This document shows positions 33,401 to 45,441 of a DNA stretch of 64,000 nt, in pieces. The number at the start of each line of letters is the position of its first letter. Within the stretch, counting starts at the first letter, position 1. The notes beneath the pieces were generated by a model, which was given only the letters and a program-made list of their open reading frames with translations, was not told where the DNA came from and did not search any database. The stretch is taken from positions 2,108,001 to 2,172,000 of the forward strand of contig JARKIF010000002.1 of assembly GCA_029378245.1 (NCBI GenBank), read 5' to 3'. A program made the position numbers and the translations under genes. The DNA comes from Roridomyces roridus. Lineage: Eukaryota; Basidiomycota; Agaricomycetes; Agaricales; Mycenaceae.

Positions 33401-34285
33401 AACTTCACAAGGAGCATCCATGGGGCATGGATGTCAATGGGCAACGTTACGAAGTCCCTTATTGGCCTGGGGACTCGCGCTCCGGGATGTTTGGCGGCAA
33501 CTCGAACTGGAGAGGACCGATCTGTGCGTATTTTTTCTGACACGGTCGCTTGATTTTGACAAGTCTTCCAGGGCTTGCGACCAATTTCTTGCTGATCGAG
33601 AGTCTGCAGAGATTCTACCAATATTATGGCGATGACCTTCAGGTGGAATGCCCAACTGGCAGCGGCGACTACATGAATCTCGTGGGAGTTGCAGAAGAAA
33701 TCCAGCACCGTATCATTCACATCTTTGGTCGTGATATCGAGGGTCGCAGGGCCACCAACGGTGGGAACCCGAAACTGGACCACGACCCCCATTTCCGCGA
33801 CTATGTTTGGTTCTACGAGGTGAGATGCTCGCTGGACCTTGACTGTTTGATATTGAATCAGTATCAGTTCTTCCATGCAGACGATGGACGAGGCCTGGGA
33901 GCCTCCCACCAGACGGGATGGTGCGTCTTGTTTCCGGTTTCTTTGCACGCAGATCTGAAAGGGCGTCTAGGTCTGGTCTTGTTGCTTATCATATCCTGCA
34001 GAGCGGCGTTAGCTGCCGTCTCCCGAAAACTCCTCGCAGTAAGTCGCTTTCTTTCTCCTGTTTTGCCATCCCTGAGAAACCACCAGCACCGCGGGCCATT
34101 GTCAATCACTATTTCGACGTGCGTCATCTTTCTGCTTGTTTACAGTCTTCTGATTCCGCTGACAGGAAACCATCGACTCACGCTCCGAGTTTGGGGACGA
34201 CGCAAAATCGGCCAAGTCTGCGTTCAGTCTCATGAGTGCTTTCGATGCCAACACACTTGGCGATATATCTCCCGATGCCCTGTAA
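30480..34285 (+). CDS. GH63-type (MGH1-like) glycoside hydrolase
   Basis: The start [17 protein letters not shown] at 30480 is followed by a Pro-rich linker, then [24 protein letters not shown]. The (alpha/alpha)6 barrel follows: [39 protein letters not shown] (acidic catalytic region), [13 protein letters not shown], and the closing SNWRGPIW...[10 protein letters not shown] of GH63-like enzymes. The last exon reads [19 protein letters not shown], stop 34283-34285. About a dozen introns, product about 1,070 aa. No signal peptide or membrane anchor is visible, so this is not the ER processing glucosidase I but one of the larger fungal GH63-like proteins, probably cytosolic. Substrate is unknown. 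The promoter abuts the right end of the 1,059-bp element, about 80 bp away. Confidence 0.85.
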
Positions 34286-34593
34286 TTCTTTCATTGTAAA
34301 CTAGTAGAAGGCAATAGACGGTTGTAAGCATGGAATTGAATAGCATTCCTCTAGTACACGTTACAGTAGCGCGCTCCTGGTGCAAAGTAATCACGCCAGG
34401 GCAAAAAAAGGAATCCGGGGGAAACAGAGATATAACAGTTAGATAGCGGAGAGTAGGGCCTCCGAGGAAATAGATAGACGTTAGAAAGCCGGCAAGGAGA
34501 GGCGCAATGGTGGGGGCTGATAATACATAAAATGAGTGTGTGCGTGTAGTAGTAGTAGTTCCCATGATTAAAGCTGTGAGTTGAGTTGCGTCG
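34286..34593. other. Spacer between convergent genes
   Basis: These 308 bp hold the two 3' ends of GH63 and CDC24. A short (GTA) microsatellite lies near 34546-34558. I see no gene. Confidence 0.5.
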
Positions 34594-37500
34594 TCATGTC
34601 ACGTAAAGAGTAACCTGACCGCCTGGCCGGAATTGCTCAAAGGCCATCTGGACGTCCTCCGTCGAGCCCAGTGACACCATGTCCCCGTCCTCATCCTTGT
34701 ACTTGACACGGAGAGGCCCGTCGTCGCGCCGTGGTCCGCAAAGACGGATCTTGCGGCCCACCTTCTCGACCAAGTCGTCGTATTCCGTCGTCCGCGGGAC
34801 CTGGATTACGAAAATGTCCTCGTTGAAGTGAACCTTCACTTTGACGGGTGGGTATGGAGAGTGGCCGTTGCCGCTGCCGTTCATCGGAGCACGCATGGCG
34901 ACGCCTCCCAGTGAAGATTCACTGGAATCAAACGGTGTGATCGGCGAGGAACTGTTGGGAGAGTAGTCGGAGCTGTCGCCCGTCGACTGGCTCGACCCGC
35001 TCTCCCGTTTGTTCAGGCCCATGGACGTGGTGGATCGCGAATTCCATTGTGCGTTCGTCGGTACAGGAGGAGGAGCAACGGATTTGGGAATGTAGGCTTG
35101 CGGCTGGCTCGCACTGCGTGACCGGGACATGGGAGGAGGTGCAAGCGGTGGTGGGTTCGCCGGCGGCGGCAAGGGCAGTCCGTTCCGGTAGTCACCACTG
35201 CTGTCGTATGTAGATTTGAGCTTCGTCGAGCTGAATTGACTGCGAAGCGTAGGTCGCGGTCTGGGGCCACTGCCAAACGTATTCGTCGTCTCGGAACCAT
35301 AACCAGAGCTGGATACACTGGTATGGGATGCGCTCGAGGCATTCGATTGAACACGACTTGTCCTCGGACGATTGACAGCGGGGTTGGAGGGAGGGGGAGC
35401 ATTATTCCGCCATTGGGCCATGACGGGCCCGTTGGTATCCTCCGTTTGAGCGCGCGGGCGGTCGTAGCCAGGAATCGCGTCACGCTCCGGAGGCATGCTT
35501 TGTGCATTGATTCGCCGTGTACCCATGGGAGTCCCACGGCCGGACGAAAGACCGGACTGAGGATATGTTGAAGAAGGGGGGTAATCTTCATACTCGTCCT
35601 CATCGAGCTCGAAACCCATGCCGTCAGGGGGCGGATAACCCTGGGGTCCACCGTACGTGCCGTTGTTACTCTGGTTGTACACACTTTCGCCACGACTCCG
35701 TGTGGAAAAGTTGGAGCCGGCCATGTAGTTACCCTGGCCGGCGGCGTAGGAGGACGGCTGCCGTGGGTTGGTGCTGTTCGCGACTCTGGACATGTTGCGC
35801 TCAGAGGCTCTCCGCTGCGCAGACTCCCTGATCAGCCGGTTGATCTGCGATTCCCATTGCCGCATCTGGTCCTCGCGGCGGCATCGCAGAGTAAAGAACT
35901 CGAGATCATCGTCGCCTTTCCACCAGACAGCAAGGGGGTACTGCGTTGGTATGGCCGAGGCTGAAAATGTTGAAAAACGGGAGGGGGAATTGGAGAAAAA
36001 GGTCGAACCTGTGGAATTTCTGGGCGAAACAGGCACAGCCTGCGTCACATTGCCCAGGAAAATTCTGCCTTTGAGGAGCAAAGGAGTATTCCTCTGCTTG
36101 GGTTGGCCAACGCCGCCCGGGAGCGCCAATGAGGGAGCACCGGATTGTTTCTTGAGAATCGAGTTGCTTTTGCTGACCTTCTTTCCATTTGGAGGCGCGC
36201 CAAGAGCCTCCTTGCAGCAGAGGATGATCTTTTCGAAAAGGAAGACGTGGTATTCGCGGTCGATGTCGGATTTGGTAACGACGAATATGTCGTCAAGGAG
36301 AAGTTCACCAAAGTTTTCGAGATGATGACCCTTCCAGTCGTCCACGCGAGTGTGAAGCGACTTGACGGTCTGGTCATTCTCGGCGCGGCGCTGGGCTTCG
36401 TTGATCTTGTCGGTTATTCGTTTAGCTGCTTCTGATCCGATCTTGAGTTCTTCGTAGTGTTGATAGCCGGCAGCGGAAGATGCCTTGATCAACGACTTGA
36501 AACAACAAGGTGAGATGAGATAAGGATAGAAGCAAGATGCGCACGTCGAGGAGGAGCGGATACTTGCACACGCGCTGGATGGGCTTGATGAGGAAAGCGG
36601 GAAGCTCGCCTTTGACATTGATCAAATGGTTCAATGCCTTGTTGTGATATGTTTGTCAGCAATCAGTCGGCTTAGCGACGGGACTCACGGCGAGATTCTG
36701 CTCATTGGCGAGCATGAGCTCGGTCGCATTCGTGTAGTTGGCGCAGTAGGGCTCATAGACGCTAAATTCTTCTTCCTAAGAATGAAGAATAGTCAGCCAA
36801 TGCCGTGTCCCAAAACAGAACAAAGACCCACAGCCTGTAGGAACTGCTGTCCCCATCGTTGGTCTTGCCAAGGAAGCTCCGCGATGCCCTCGAGACGAAT
36901 GAGGAACTTGCGCTGGAAGTTGAGAAGTTTGTTGAGATTTGGGAAGAGGAGATGGATCGTGTCCTGGTCGATGAGGTTGCTCTGTGATAGAGCCGTCGCG
37001 TATTTCTGCATGATTTCGAGATCCTGGACATATTTGCGCTCCGTCTCGACCATTTCACGGATAATGTTATTGCGAGCCGCTTCCTGGGCGTTCGCTGGTG
37101 GGACGAAGGAAGGGTCGGAAGGTGATTGCGGCGTCAGCTCAAACGCCTCCTCTGGGAGATAGTCAACAATGGCGGTGACCGTCTCGACGACCTGGGGAAC
37201 GTCAGTGTGGGTTGAGAGATGAAGGGCGGGCCACGCACCTTGACTAAACCATCGGTCGAATTACGGTCCCACAGGTCGGTTACGGTGAAGAGCTCGCAGC
37301 TGGGGATGCTGTTCTTGACCTTGTCCGTGCGGATCTGCATGGCAAAGAGAGCAATGGCATGCTTCTTTGCGCGCTCGGGGTTGGCCTCGTACTTCTCCTC
37401 ATTGAACTCGGACTGGTTTATTTTGTTGAAACCCTCCTGCTCAGGGAGCTGATCGAAGATGTAGCAGAGGGGAATGCCGAGCGAGAAGAGATCCCAGAGC

Positions 37501-37739
37501 TGGGTCACTGGGTCTGTGGACTGGCGGTTGTCGGGGGTGGCGAGGGAGAAGTAAAAGGGGAAGCCGCGTATCTGCATGAGACGGGCGCGGAGGGAGGAAC
37601 ATCGTTGATAGAGTGAGACGGACTGGGAGGCGGCTTTGTTGAGAAGAGTGTTATTGGGTACGAGGGGGGAGGAGGCGTCGAGGGGAAGACCAGCTGTGGA
37701 GACAATAGACTTTTTGCGGCTAGCCGCAACTGAAGCCAT
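34594..37739 (-). CDS. CDC24: Cdc24 Rho guanine-nucleotide exchange factor for Cdc42
   Basis: Domains in order: a CDC24 calponin-like region (LRARLMQIRGFPFYFSLA... DPVTQLWDLFSLGIPLCYIF), and a DH domain starting REMVETERKYVQDLEIMQKY and running through FQRKFLIRLEGIAELPWQDQ, ELPAFLIKPIQRVCKYPLLL and SLIKASS. Then come a PH domain (ENFGELLLDDIFVVTKSD... LAVWWKGDDDLEFFTLRCRR), a long Ser/Pro-rich linker, and a C-terminal PB1 domain (VKVKVHFNEDIFVIQVPR... KYKDEDGDMVSLGSTED). This exact order is Cdc24. The product is about 950 aa. It activates Cdc42 at sites of polar growth, and the PB1 domain binds the Bem1-type scaffold. Start 37739, stop 34594. Introns of about 45-60 nt split the DH domain. The start is only 119 bp from RAP1's ATG. 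Confidence 0.95.
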
Positions 37740-37794
37740 CGACTGGACGGAGAATGAGAGGGAAAGGCTGGGTATGATGTTATGTAATCGGCAC

Positions 37795-37866
37795 GTGCCA
37801 AAGCAGTCTTGCTGGGGTCCTCATCGACCAGTGCCGAAGCAGTCCTCCTGGGGTCCTCATGGACCA
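37795..37866 (+). repeat. 36-bp tandem duplication spanning the RAP1 start codon
   Basis: Copy 1 (37795-37830) and copy 2 (37831-37866) are contiguous and differ at about four positions. Copy 2 contains the RAP1 ATG (37859-37861) in CTCATGGACCA. The matching place in copy 1 reads CTCATCGACCA, so it has no start codon. The repeat also forms much of the 119-bp promoter shared with CDC24. Confidence 0.8.
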
Positions 37867-39885
37867 AGATATCTTTTTGGACCCGACGTTTGGCAGTCCC
37901 TTGACCGTCTTCATACACGAGGACGTCCCGGACACTTTCAGAGAGCTCCTCGTCAAGCACGGAGGACAAATTTCCACCGTAGTCCAGTCTACCATCTCTG
38001 AATCGTATCCGTACTGATTCACACGCAGGCGTATAGCGGGGTCCCATACATCCTGGGTCAACATATCAATCACATTCGTCTTCTGCGTGTGCTTATTCTC
38101 CATCTAGTCGATCCCCACAAGCCCTCGGGTCAGAGTCTGTACCGCCAATACATCAACAAGAAGGGCAAAGTAGTCCTTGACGCCCGCTGGATTCATGAGT
38201 GTATCAAGGAAGGAAGCTTGCAGCTTTTTCGAACCAACTTTGCTGGCTGCAAGGTCAATGGCACCGAAACTATAGCAGCACCCTCGCCACCGCCGCCTCT
38301 CGAGCAGGAGCCGCCGCAACAACCACCGCCACCACAGCAACAGCATTATGCCTTTTACCAGCAATGGTCCGAACAAGGCCATTACCGCGATGACTCTGAA
38401 TGGGGCGCTACTGGACAGTACGACTATAACGGCAATCCGTGGGCAGCCCCCGGATCTGCGTATTACAATCCTGCCGTCAGTGTCATCATTTCAATTACCC
38501 ATGCCAACCTAACTCTGGCCCAGTATGTGCAATCGTATGGGCCCGCCTACATGGAAGATGACCATAATAACAACTCGACACCCGAACCTGGTCCGTCAGC
38601 CGTGTCTGCCGAGCCTCCGGACAAACCCCGCGGTCGCAAGCGTGTTCGAGCATGTCATTAACTCGCCCAGGGGTCCAGTACACTCATATAACCCGTCTAG
38701 GCTACGCCGGCCCCGCCTACCTCGTCCCTTGTCACAAACAGAAACCCGCCGGCACGTTCACCCACACCGTCCGACGCGGGTCGTCAAGAGCACGTATGGC
38801 GGAAACCTGTTCACTGCCGACGATGTCATGTACCTCAAAAAGTACATTGATTACTGCCACGAGCAGGGCATGGTTCTCAGGTGCGTTCCTAATCCCGTCC
38901 GGAGATCAACGCCTGATGCTCCTTGACAGCTTGCGAGAAATCTGTGAACGGATAGCGGTCAAGGTGCGTCTATTCCATGCCCTGGTTCGCCGAGTTCCAA
39001 GATAGATCATAGGCGCCTCATCACACGTACGAGATCATTCTGATATCTCGCGGAATTGTGTTGGACCATGCATAGGTTTTATTCTTGGCGTCGCTATTGC
39101 AACAAGCACCAAATCCGTCTTGGTGGCTACACCATGAATGTGGATCGCTCGGTGTCTCCCAATGCTGATGGCGATGATGAAGATGAGACGGGAGGACCTA
39201 TACACCCTGTCGCTGTGCCGGCGGAGACGGGTGGGCGGAATCGGTCTCCGACGCCTCCCCGGGCGTTGTTTCGCAGTACAACTGGAAAGGGGAATGCCTT
39301 TACTGATGCGGATATCGCATTCTTGGTACGCTTCTTGGAATATCGCAAGTGGGGCCCTCTTTATGCTTTACCATGCTCCATGTCTGATGCATGCATTCTG
39401 AAGAAGCCAGGGCAAGCTGGATATGGTTACATTCTGGAAGGATGTAGCGGCCAAGGTGGGTAGCAGCGATGTTGATTACGTTTTCCTGAGATTGTGGTCA
39501 GGCTCCACATCATTCGCGGGCGTCGTGGATGAAGTTTTGGCGGCGGCACAAGCACGAGCTTGAACACGATGAAACGGCGGACGCACCACTTCCTGATCGA
39601 CCAGACAAGAAACGGCGCTACAGCCGCGAAGACGATATCCTCCTGGCCAAACACTTTTACAACAAGGTTGAAGGGACGTCGGACAAGATCTTCCAAGCAT
39701 TTGCCCGCACGGTCTGTGCGGTCTGGATCATTCATTCTGCTCCACTGACTTGTTACGTCACGTAGCACCCCCACCATCCTTGGAAAGGGTGGCAAGAGCA
39801 CCATCGGATCCACAAGGTCAAGATTGATAATTTCATACAGCGCCTTGCAAATGGAGAGACACTCGACGAGGAGGACGAGATGTAA
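37859..39885 (+). CDS. RAP1: Rap1 telomere protein homologue (BRCT + three Myb-like modules)
   Basis: Exons join to a BRCT domain: LTVFIHEDVPDTFRELLVKH, ISTAYSGVPYILVDPHKPSG, VVLDARWIHECIKEGSLQLF. A Pro/Gln-rich linker follows. Then three Myb/SANT-like modules: FTADDVMYLKKYIDYCHEQG...APHHTFYSWRRYC; FTDADIAFLVRFLEYRKSQG...APHHSRASWMKFWRR; and YSREDDILLAKHFYNKVEG...HPHHPWKGWQEHHR. Stop 39883-39885; about 500 aa. BRCT then Myb is the layout of Rap1, which acts in the nucleus at telomeres, directly on DNA or through a TRF-type partner. The HH(T/S/P)..SW signature in all three modules is the Rap1-specific Myb type. No obvious C-terminal RCT domain is seen after the third module; the protein ends in EEDEM. 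Confidence 0.85.
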
Positions 39886-39929
39886 ATTAATCGATATTTG
39901 TAACTGTTTACGCTCCCTATAACTTGATC

Positions 39930-41494
39930 ATGGCGTTATCGTCGGGACAGAAGGAACAGGTTCAGTGTGAGTGTAATGTTCCAGCTTCCTCTAACTCGTT
40001 TCATGGCTAGTTTCATCGGGACGGGTGTGCAACTCCTTTACAATCTGTGTCGACAAATGTTGATGCATTCAAACCAAGATATCTTGTGATACCAGGCTTT
40101 GCGACTCAGGAGCAAGTCGCCCAACTTCTTGCACGCAGCAAAGAACTACTCCAAGAGTTCAGCATTGAGGACCATCCGCTTGTGCGTCACGGATTAGCTC
40201 CGCAAGCGTCCACTCTGAATATTACAAGACCAAATTCACCACCAGCGACGACGACCATGTCGGAGACGCGTACTTTCTAGAATCGGGAGACAAAATGTTG
40301 TGACCGAGCCCCGCATGACGTCCCGCAGATTCTGATGGCCTCTTCAGACGGTACTTTTTGGAAGAAGACGCGGTGGTGGACGGAAAACTGGTCAAACCCA
40401 AGCACCTAGCGGTTAACAAAATTGGACACGGTACGCGCCACGCCGCACCACGCTAAGGCGCCCTGCGTGGCCACCTAAGCTTCCGATTCTAGGCTTGCAT
40501 GAGCTCGACCCGTTATTCCGCAAGGTTTTAGTCTCCTTGATTCTTTTCTTCTTCCTTACTTCTACTTTTCCAGTTCACTCTTGAGAATGGCCGGATGCGC
40601 GAGCTAGTTCGCGATCTCCAATTCCACCGCGATCCCGTCGGTAAGGTGATTGTTCCCTCCCGATTTTTCTTCTAACAAACCTCCCAGCCCTTCAAAGCAT
40701 GGTCATCACAAAGCAGCCTGAAATTGGCGGTGAAGGTTAGTTAAATCACGAGATCAACATTCTTGGGCTCACATCCCTCAGTGGGCGAGCACAACGACTC
40801 GTAAGCCTTCTAGACTCGGTATCCAAAATTCTAATCCTGGTCTTAGAACTTTCCTGGTAGGACTTTCTTCCGTGCAGTCTGGATGCTAAACGAACCACAC
40901 CAGTACACCAACCCCCCTAGTGCACTCGGCTTTTGGATTGCTCTAGAAAAGTGCACCGCGAAAAACGGCGCCTTGTCCTTCCTTCCGGGCTCTCATTTGA
41001 CTACGCCAATCACCAAGCGCTTTCGTGCGTCCTTGCTCAAGGCGGAACTGGCTTCGAGCCGCTGGCATCTGAAGAAATCGCCGAGAACGTAGCAGCGCAG
41101 AGCAAAGCCGCGAGTGGGTCTTACATCCTCGAGACTTGCGAGCCGGGTGATTACCGGTATTTGTTGACTTGACTCTTGGATCTGAGGCTTGCTAGGTGAT
41201 CTTGTCCTTATCCATGGGTCCGTGCTGCACAAGTCGGAACGCAACACATCAAGCAACACCAGGTTCGCGTACACATTCCATATGATTGATTCTACTGCAG
41301 AGTATGATGCGAAGAATTGGTTGCAACCCACACCGACCATGGCCTTTTTCACACATCCTAGCATAGATTATTCATTCGATTTGTTCGATTCTGGCCCGTT
41401 CCATTATGCTTTCAGCGCCCAGTGCAGCTACTTCATCTATCAACGCGGGCACGAACGTCGCGGGGCCGTTGACAGTTGCTCGTTTCGCAGCTAA
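39930..41494 (+). CDS. Phytanoyl-CoA dioxygenase (PhyH) family protein
   Basis: Many very small exons join to [122 protein letters not shown] and [20 protein letters not shown]. The HND of GEHNDS plus the distal His in VLIHGSVLH give the Fe(II) facial triad, and the Arg in NTRFAYTFH fits the 2-oxoglutarate site. Two consecutive micro-exons (40782-40800, 19 nt; 40847-40856, 10 nt) carry the HxD motif. The family hydroxylates acyl-CoA or related substrates; substrate unknown. The 3' end is uncertain: after [11 protein letters not shown] the frame runs to 41494, overlapping the THI6 3' end. An unseen intron may end it earlier. Confidence 0.8.
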
Positions 41495-43328
41495 TTCAGA
41501 GGCGATCGTCATCATCAAGATCCTTGCATTAATTAATTGAGGTTTCTGATCGAGTGTGGTCAACTCACGCGCCAATGGTGGCCGAAAGAAAGTCGCCAGC
41601 TTTCGTTAGCCTGCCTTCTTGATCAGTCGCCGGTCGCCAACAAGTTCGCGGCCGCACAATATGAAGCAATGCAGCTTCCGAGCATGCAGCCAGAACCAGT
41701 TACGCGCGCTAACAACGGGTCGCCATTCTTCAAGGCGAATACACGAACACCGTCGGAGATGAAATCGATCTCTCCGGTCAACGCAACGACGCAGCGTTCC
41801 TTTCTGGCAAAGTCGCGGACGAACTGAACGGGGTTCTGAAGTTGTCCCTGGCTATCGACTCCCTTGGACGTTGCCTCGTTTGAACCTGCAAGTGCTGCGA
41901 GTTCGCCTGCGTTCCCTTTGATGACGGTTGGATGCCAGATATCCAACAGCTTGTTGACAGAGTCTTTGCGAAAAGCTGATGCTCCGACGCCCACTGGATC
42001 AAGGACGATCGGGATGCGCGCACTATTAGCGCAATGGCCGGCCTTCAACATCCCCTTGAGCGTTTCGGATTGAAGTGTACCGATATTGATCAGCAAGGCC
42101 GCGCTGATATTTGCAAGGTCTGCCATTTCTTCGGGAGCCGTGGCCATGATTGGGCTGGCTCCCATAGCCAAGGTGACATTAGCTGATTGAGTGGAAACCA
42201 CCGTGTTCGTGATCTTGGACAATCTGACTTCAAAATTAAATGTGTGGGGAAGGAACTCAATACAGACCTGATGAACCAGGGGATTTAGCTTGCGTACGGC
42301 GTTCATAATTTCAAGGGCCTTGTCTAAAATCGTTTCTCGCGACCGTAGCGGTTGCCTGGCGAGGGGAAGAAGGGTGCTCTGTCGGCATGCACTAAATATT
42401 GATTTCAATGTCTGCGCCGCCTTCTTGGGGTCGGGGGATGCCACAATATCCGAGACAATAGCGACGCCTTGCAGCACAAATGAGATCCGAGCAGCCAAGC
42501 AGAATACCAAGCCCACCATCGAGCATCCGGTTGGTTGGGGAAACAGAACCATGCATTAATCGTGCCTAGAATACTTTTGAGTTGCATAGACCGAAGGAAA
42601 AGTAATTGCATACCAAATTGGTGGTTTTGATACCGCCTTGATACGAACTAGTGAATGCCGTAGAAATGCATGACCGTTCGACAAACCTATAGCAACTGCT
42701 CTCACGTCCGAGCCGTCCAGAGCGTCGAGCATGTCGCTCAATCCACGGACACCGATGGGCGACTTGTCCAATTTCTTGGTCTGAGTGTCCCAGACAGCGC
42801 CGAGACCAACATAGTCCGCGTTTGCTTCTCTGGCCCGGCGAACCTCCTCGACGGTATTGCAAGAAATGCCAATTACAGTTCCCGTGGGCATCAGCTTCCG
42901 CGCAATGTCAATAGGCATGTCCGACTGGCCCAGATGCACCCCAGCGGCTCCGACAGCCAGAGCAATGTCCACATGGTCGTTGATAATCAAATGAACGCCA
43001 TAGAGATCGCACAGGCTCTTGGATTGCTGAGCAACCTCGAGGAACTATACTTGTTAGTGAGCCAATTGCTCGCGCAACCTGTTTACCTCCCCCTGTATCC
43101 GCTTTCTTCTCGCGTATCTGAACGACGGTTGCGCCTCCGACGAGGGCCTATCCAAAAACTGGTTCATAGGAGTCGTCTCTCCCTGGGAAAAAAATAGACC
43201 TGTTCGAGATTGTGGAGATACGTCTGGGGTCGGGTCGGCGGGATTATCACTTGGTTCACAGACTCTCTTCTCACCTGTCCCTCCGGCAGCAACGATCTAT
43301 CGGTCACCAGGTAAAGCGAGTAATCCAT
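41372..43328 (-). CDS. THI6: Thi6: thiamine-phosphate synthase fused to hydroxyethylthiazole kinase
   Basis: The start at 43328 gives MDYSLYLVTDRSLLPEGQ, the ThiE opening strand. ThiE motifs follow: IINDHVDIALAVGAAGVHLG, SDMPIDIARKLMPTGTVIGI, NTVEEVRRAREANADYVGLG. The second half is ThiM: GASPIMATAPEEMADLANIS, IPIVLDPVGVGASAFR, TVIKGNAGELAAL, CVVALTGEIDFISDG and VTGSGCMLGSCIASYC. The last exon reads [20 protein letters not shown] before the stop at 41372. The bifunctional enzyme phosphorylates 4-methyl-5-hydroxyethylthiazole and couples it to the pyrimidine moiety to form thiamine phosphate. This fusion is the usual fungal arrangement. Its 3' end overlaps the PhyH-family reading frame on the other strand. 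Confidence 0.92.
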
Positions 43329-43549
43329 TCAGTGGAACCTTGAAAAGGCAATCGTCGAACAAATAACTGCAATTAAAGGACATCACAAAGCAACATTTTT
43401 TACATTCGTCAAGAGAGTGAGCAAGAGTTCGACGCAAGCCGTTAGAAAATCAAATATTTTAGCAAGTTCCTGCGTCTGCAGCTTTTGGTGGTGCATTATT
43501 GAGGTGCTGCACGTACTCATTCAGTCGAACGCGCTCAGAAAGAAAAATG

Positions 43550-45378
43550 CTACGGACCTGCTTGCTCCCCGCCACGACCACGACCCCGACCACCACGGCC
43601 ACGTTCTCCGTCACCTCTCCACTCTCCACCACCCCGCCCTCTGTAGCCTCCACGATATCCACCACGCTCCCCACCACGATCCCCACCGCGGAAACCACCA
43701 CGGTCCCCGCCGCGGAAACTGCCGCGATCCCCGCCCCTGAAGCCACCTCTGAGGCCACCACGCTCACCTCCACGCTCCCCTCCTCGGAACCCTCTTGCCC
43801 TTCCACGACCACGAGCCTGTGTAATGAAACCGTCATCTTCCTCGGCAGCAGCGGGAACTTCGGGGGCAGTCGCAGTGTGACCGTTCGTCTGCAAGTCCTC
43901 TTCGGCAGCAGCAGGCGTTGCAGACCCCGACGTCCCGAATTTGGCATGCAAACCATCAATCGACGGTAGTCCCTCGTCGTCGTCGGCAGCCCAGTCGATA
44001 GCTGCATTGCTCTGGAACTTTTCATTCAGGTCGTACTAGCGGACTAGAAGAAAAGCGTGTGAACTAACCGTGTCCTCCGGGGGAGTAACAGTGGTAGCGG
44101 GCTCTTCAGCCGGGATGTGTCCATTCGCAGGCGCCTCGACTTGCTCTTCTTCCTGGGGGGCAGCAGCATCCGAACGTTCTACCCACTCGGCATTTTCCTC
44201 GAACGGCTGCTCCAGTTCGCTGGCTTGCATAAAGTCGAAGCTGCCCGAGGCTGCAATACCGACGGGTTGCTCTTCTGCGATTGCCTCGGGAGCAGCCTCC
44301 GTAGAGGTTTCCTCAACGGGGGTGGCGGCGCGGGGATTGAGTCCGATTTGAGTAATTTCCAAGAGTCGAGTGTCTAATGGTAGGTGAGCACGCCAAACAA
44401 AACATCAAGGGAGATAGTCATACAAGAAACGCCTTCGTAGCTTCCCTGGCCAAGCATGAACCCAGCCAATACCGCCTGCTTGTTCTCTCCGCCTTCTGTC
44501 AGAGCGTCGGCAGCCGAGAATACGGCGGTGACCTCGGCACTCTCCAGTCCAACAGAGACCTCGCCAGATGCTATTAAAGACCGCAGACGCAAGAAATTGA
44601 GCACTTCGGAAACCCGCGCGACGGCAGCAGCCTGAGGGATACGTTTGTACGTGATATGGTAATGGACAATATTCCTCACCTCAGCAGCAGCGACGGCGCT
44701 GGCAATGCGCGCCTTCTCATTCCTATCGGCCTCCTGCCGTTTCAGAGTCAGCTCTGTGACGAGCTGGGCTTCGTGCGACTATAATTGAACGATGAGCGTG
44801 GGGGCGCACACGACAAAGACGTGAACCCACCTCGACAGCCTTCTTGACTTCGCCCAGCTCTTTCTGAACTGCCTCGAGTGCGGGGAGAGTTTTCAGAGTG
44901 GCCTTTTGGTCGTCATTCAGTTTTTCTGGTTCGGTGTTGGCGTAGGTAGATATTCGGCCCTGTTCGCGCGGTAAACTACCTGAGGAAACGAGAGGAACAC
45001 GAGACGCACAATCTTTTTGGAAGTGACTTTCAGCCTCTTGGAAATAAGGTCGACGATGGGACTAAGCGCAATTGGGGCAGCCTCGGGCTCCGCCTCTGGC
45101 TGAGCTCTGGCTGAACGAGGAGGTCAGCTGCGACGGCGCCAGCCTGGATTTCTGCAGCCTCTGGAGCCTTTTCGATGAGGGCAGCCGAAGAAGACTCGAG
45201 TACAGCGGGGGTACCAACTGGGGTACTGGGCTCGCCCTTGGTGACGAATGAGCGCGCGCTCGCGACAATGTGGAGGAATGAGTACCTTTGCCTTTGGCTT
45301 GCGCTTTTTCCGGGCAGACTTCGAGATTTCTTTGGGCGGGGGAGCCCCGGGAACGATACGAATAGGATCTGCGCTCAT
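43550..45378 (-). CDS. Caprin-like RGG-box RNA-binding protein
   Basis: The start MSADPIRIVPGAPPPKEISK is followed by a very basic stretch (KKRKPKAK). After two introns comes LISKRLKVTSKKI, then EKLNDDQKATLKTLPALEAV with QKELGEVKKAVE, and RQEADRNEKARIASAVAAAE. A helical block follows: VLNFLRLRSLIASGEV...GFMLGQGSYEGVS. Next is an acidic linker, then about 70 residues of RGG/GDR repeats up to stop 43550. The order (KLNxDQ helix, coiled coil, helical block ending GxG, RGG tail) resembles caprin proteins, which bind mRNA and sit in stress granules. Family assignment is from memory of the layout and is moderate. One join uses a probable 35-nt intron (about 45091-45125). Confidence 0.6.
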
Positions 45379-45441
45379 GCTGCTGGGACTTGAAAAGTTT
45401 GGGCGGTCACGTGTCATCCATCAAAGTTGCTCTGAACGCCA

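Noticed and set aside
35768..36325. 185-codon plus-strand frame inside CDC24
   Set aside because: Antisense to the PH domain of CDC24; no independent evidence.
42670..43197. 175-codon plus-strand frame
   Set aside because: Antisense to the ThiE half of THI6, whose motifs are unmistakable.
43499..43969. 156-codon Thr/Pro-rich plus-strand frame
   Set aside because: Mirror image of the RGG repeat tail of the caprin-like gene on the other strand.
45091..45125. Frame break in the caprin-like gene
   Set aside because: A 35-nt intron with a CTGAC branch-like site and correct phase explains it.
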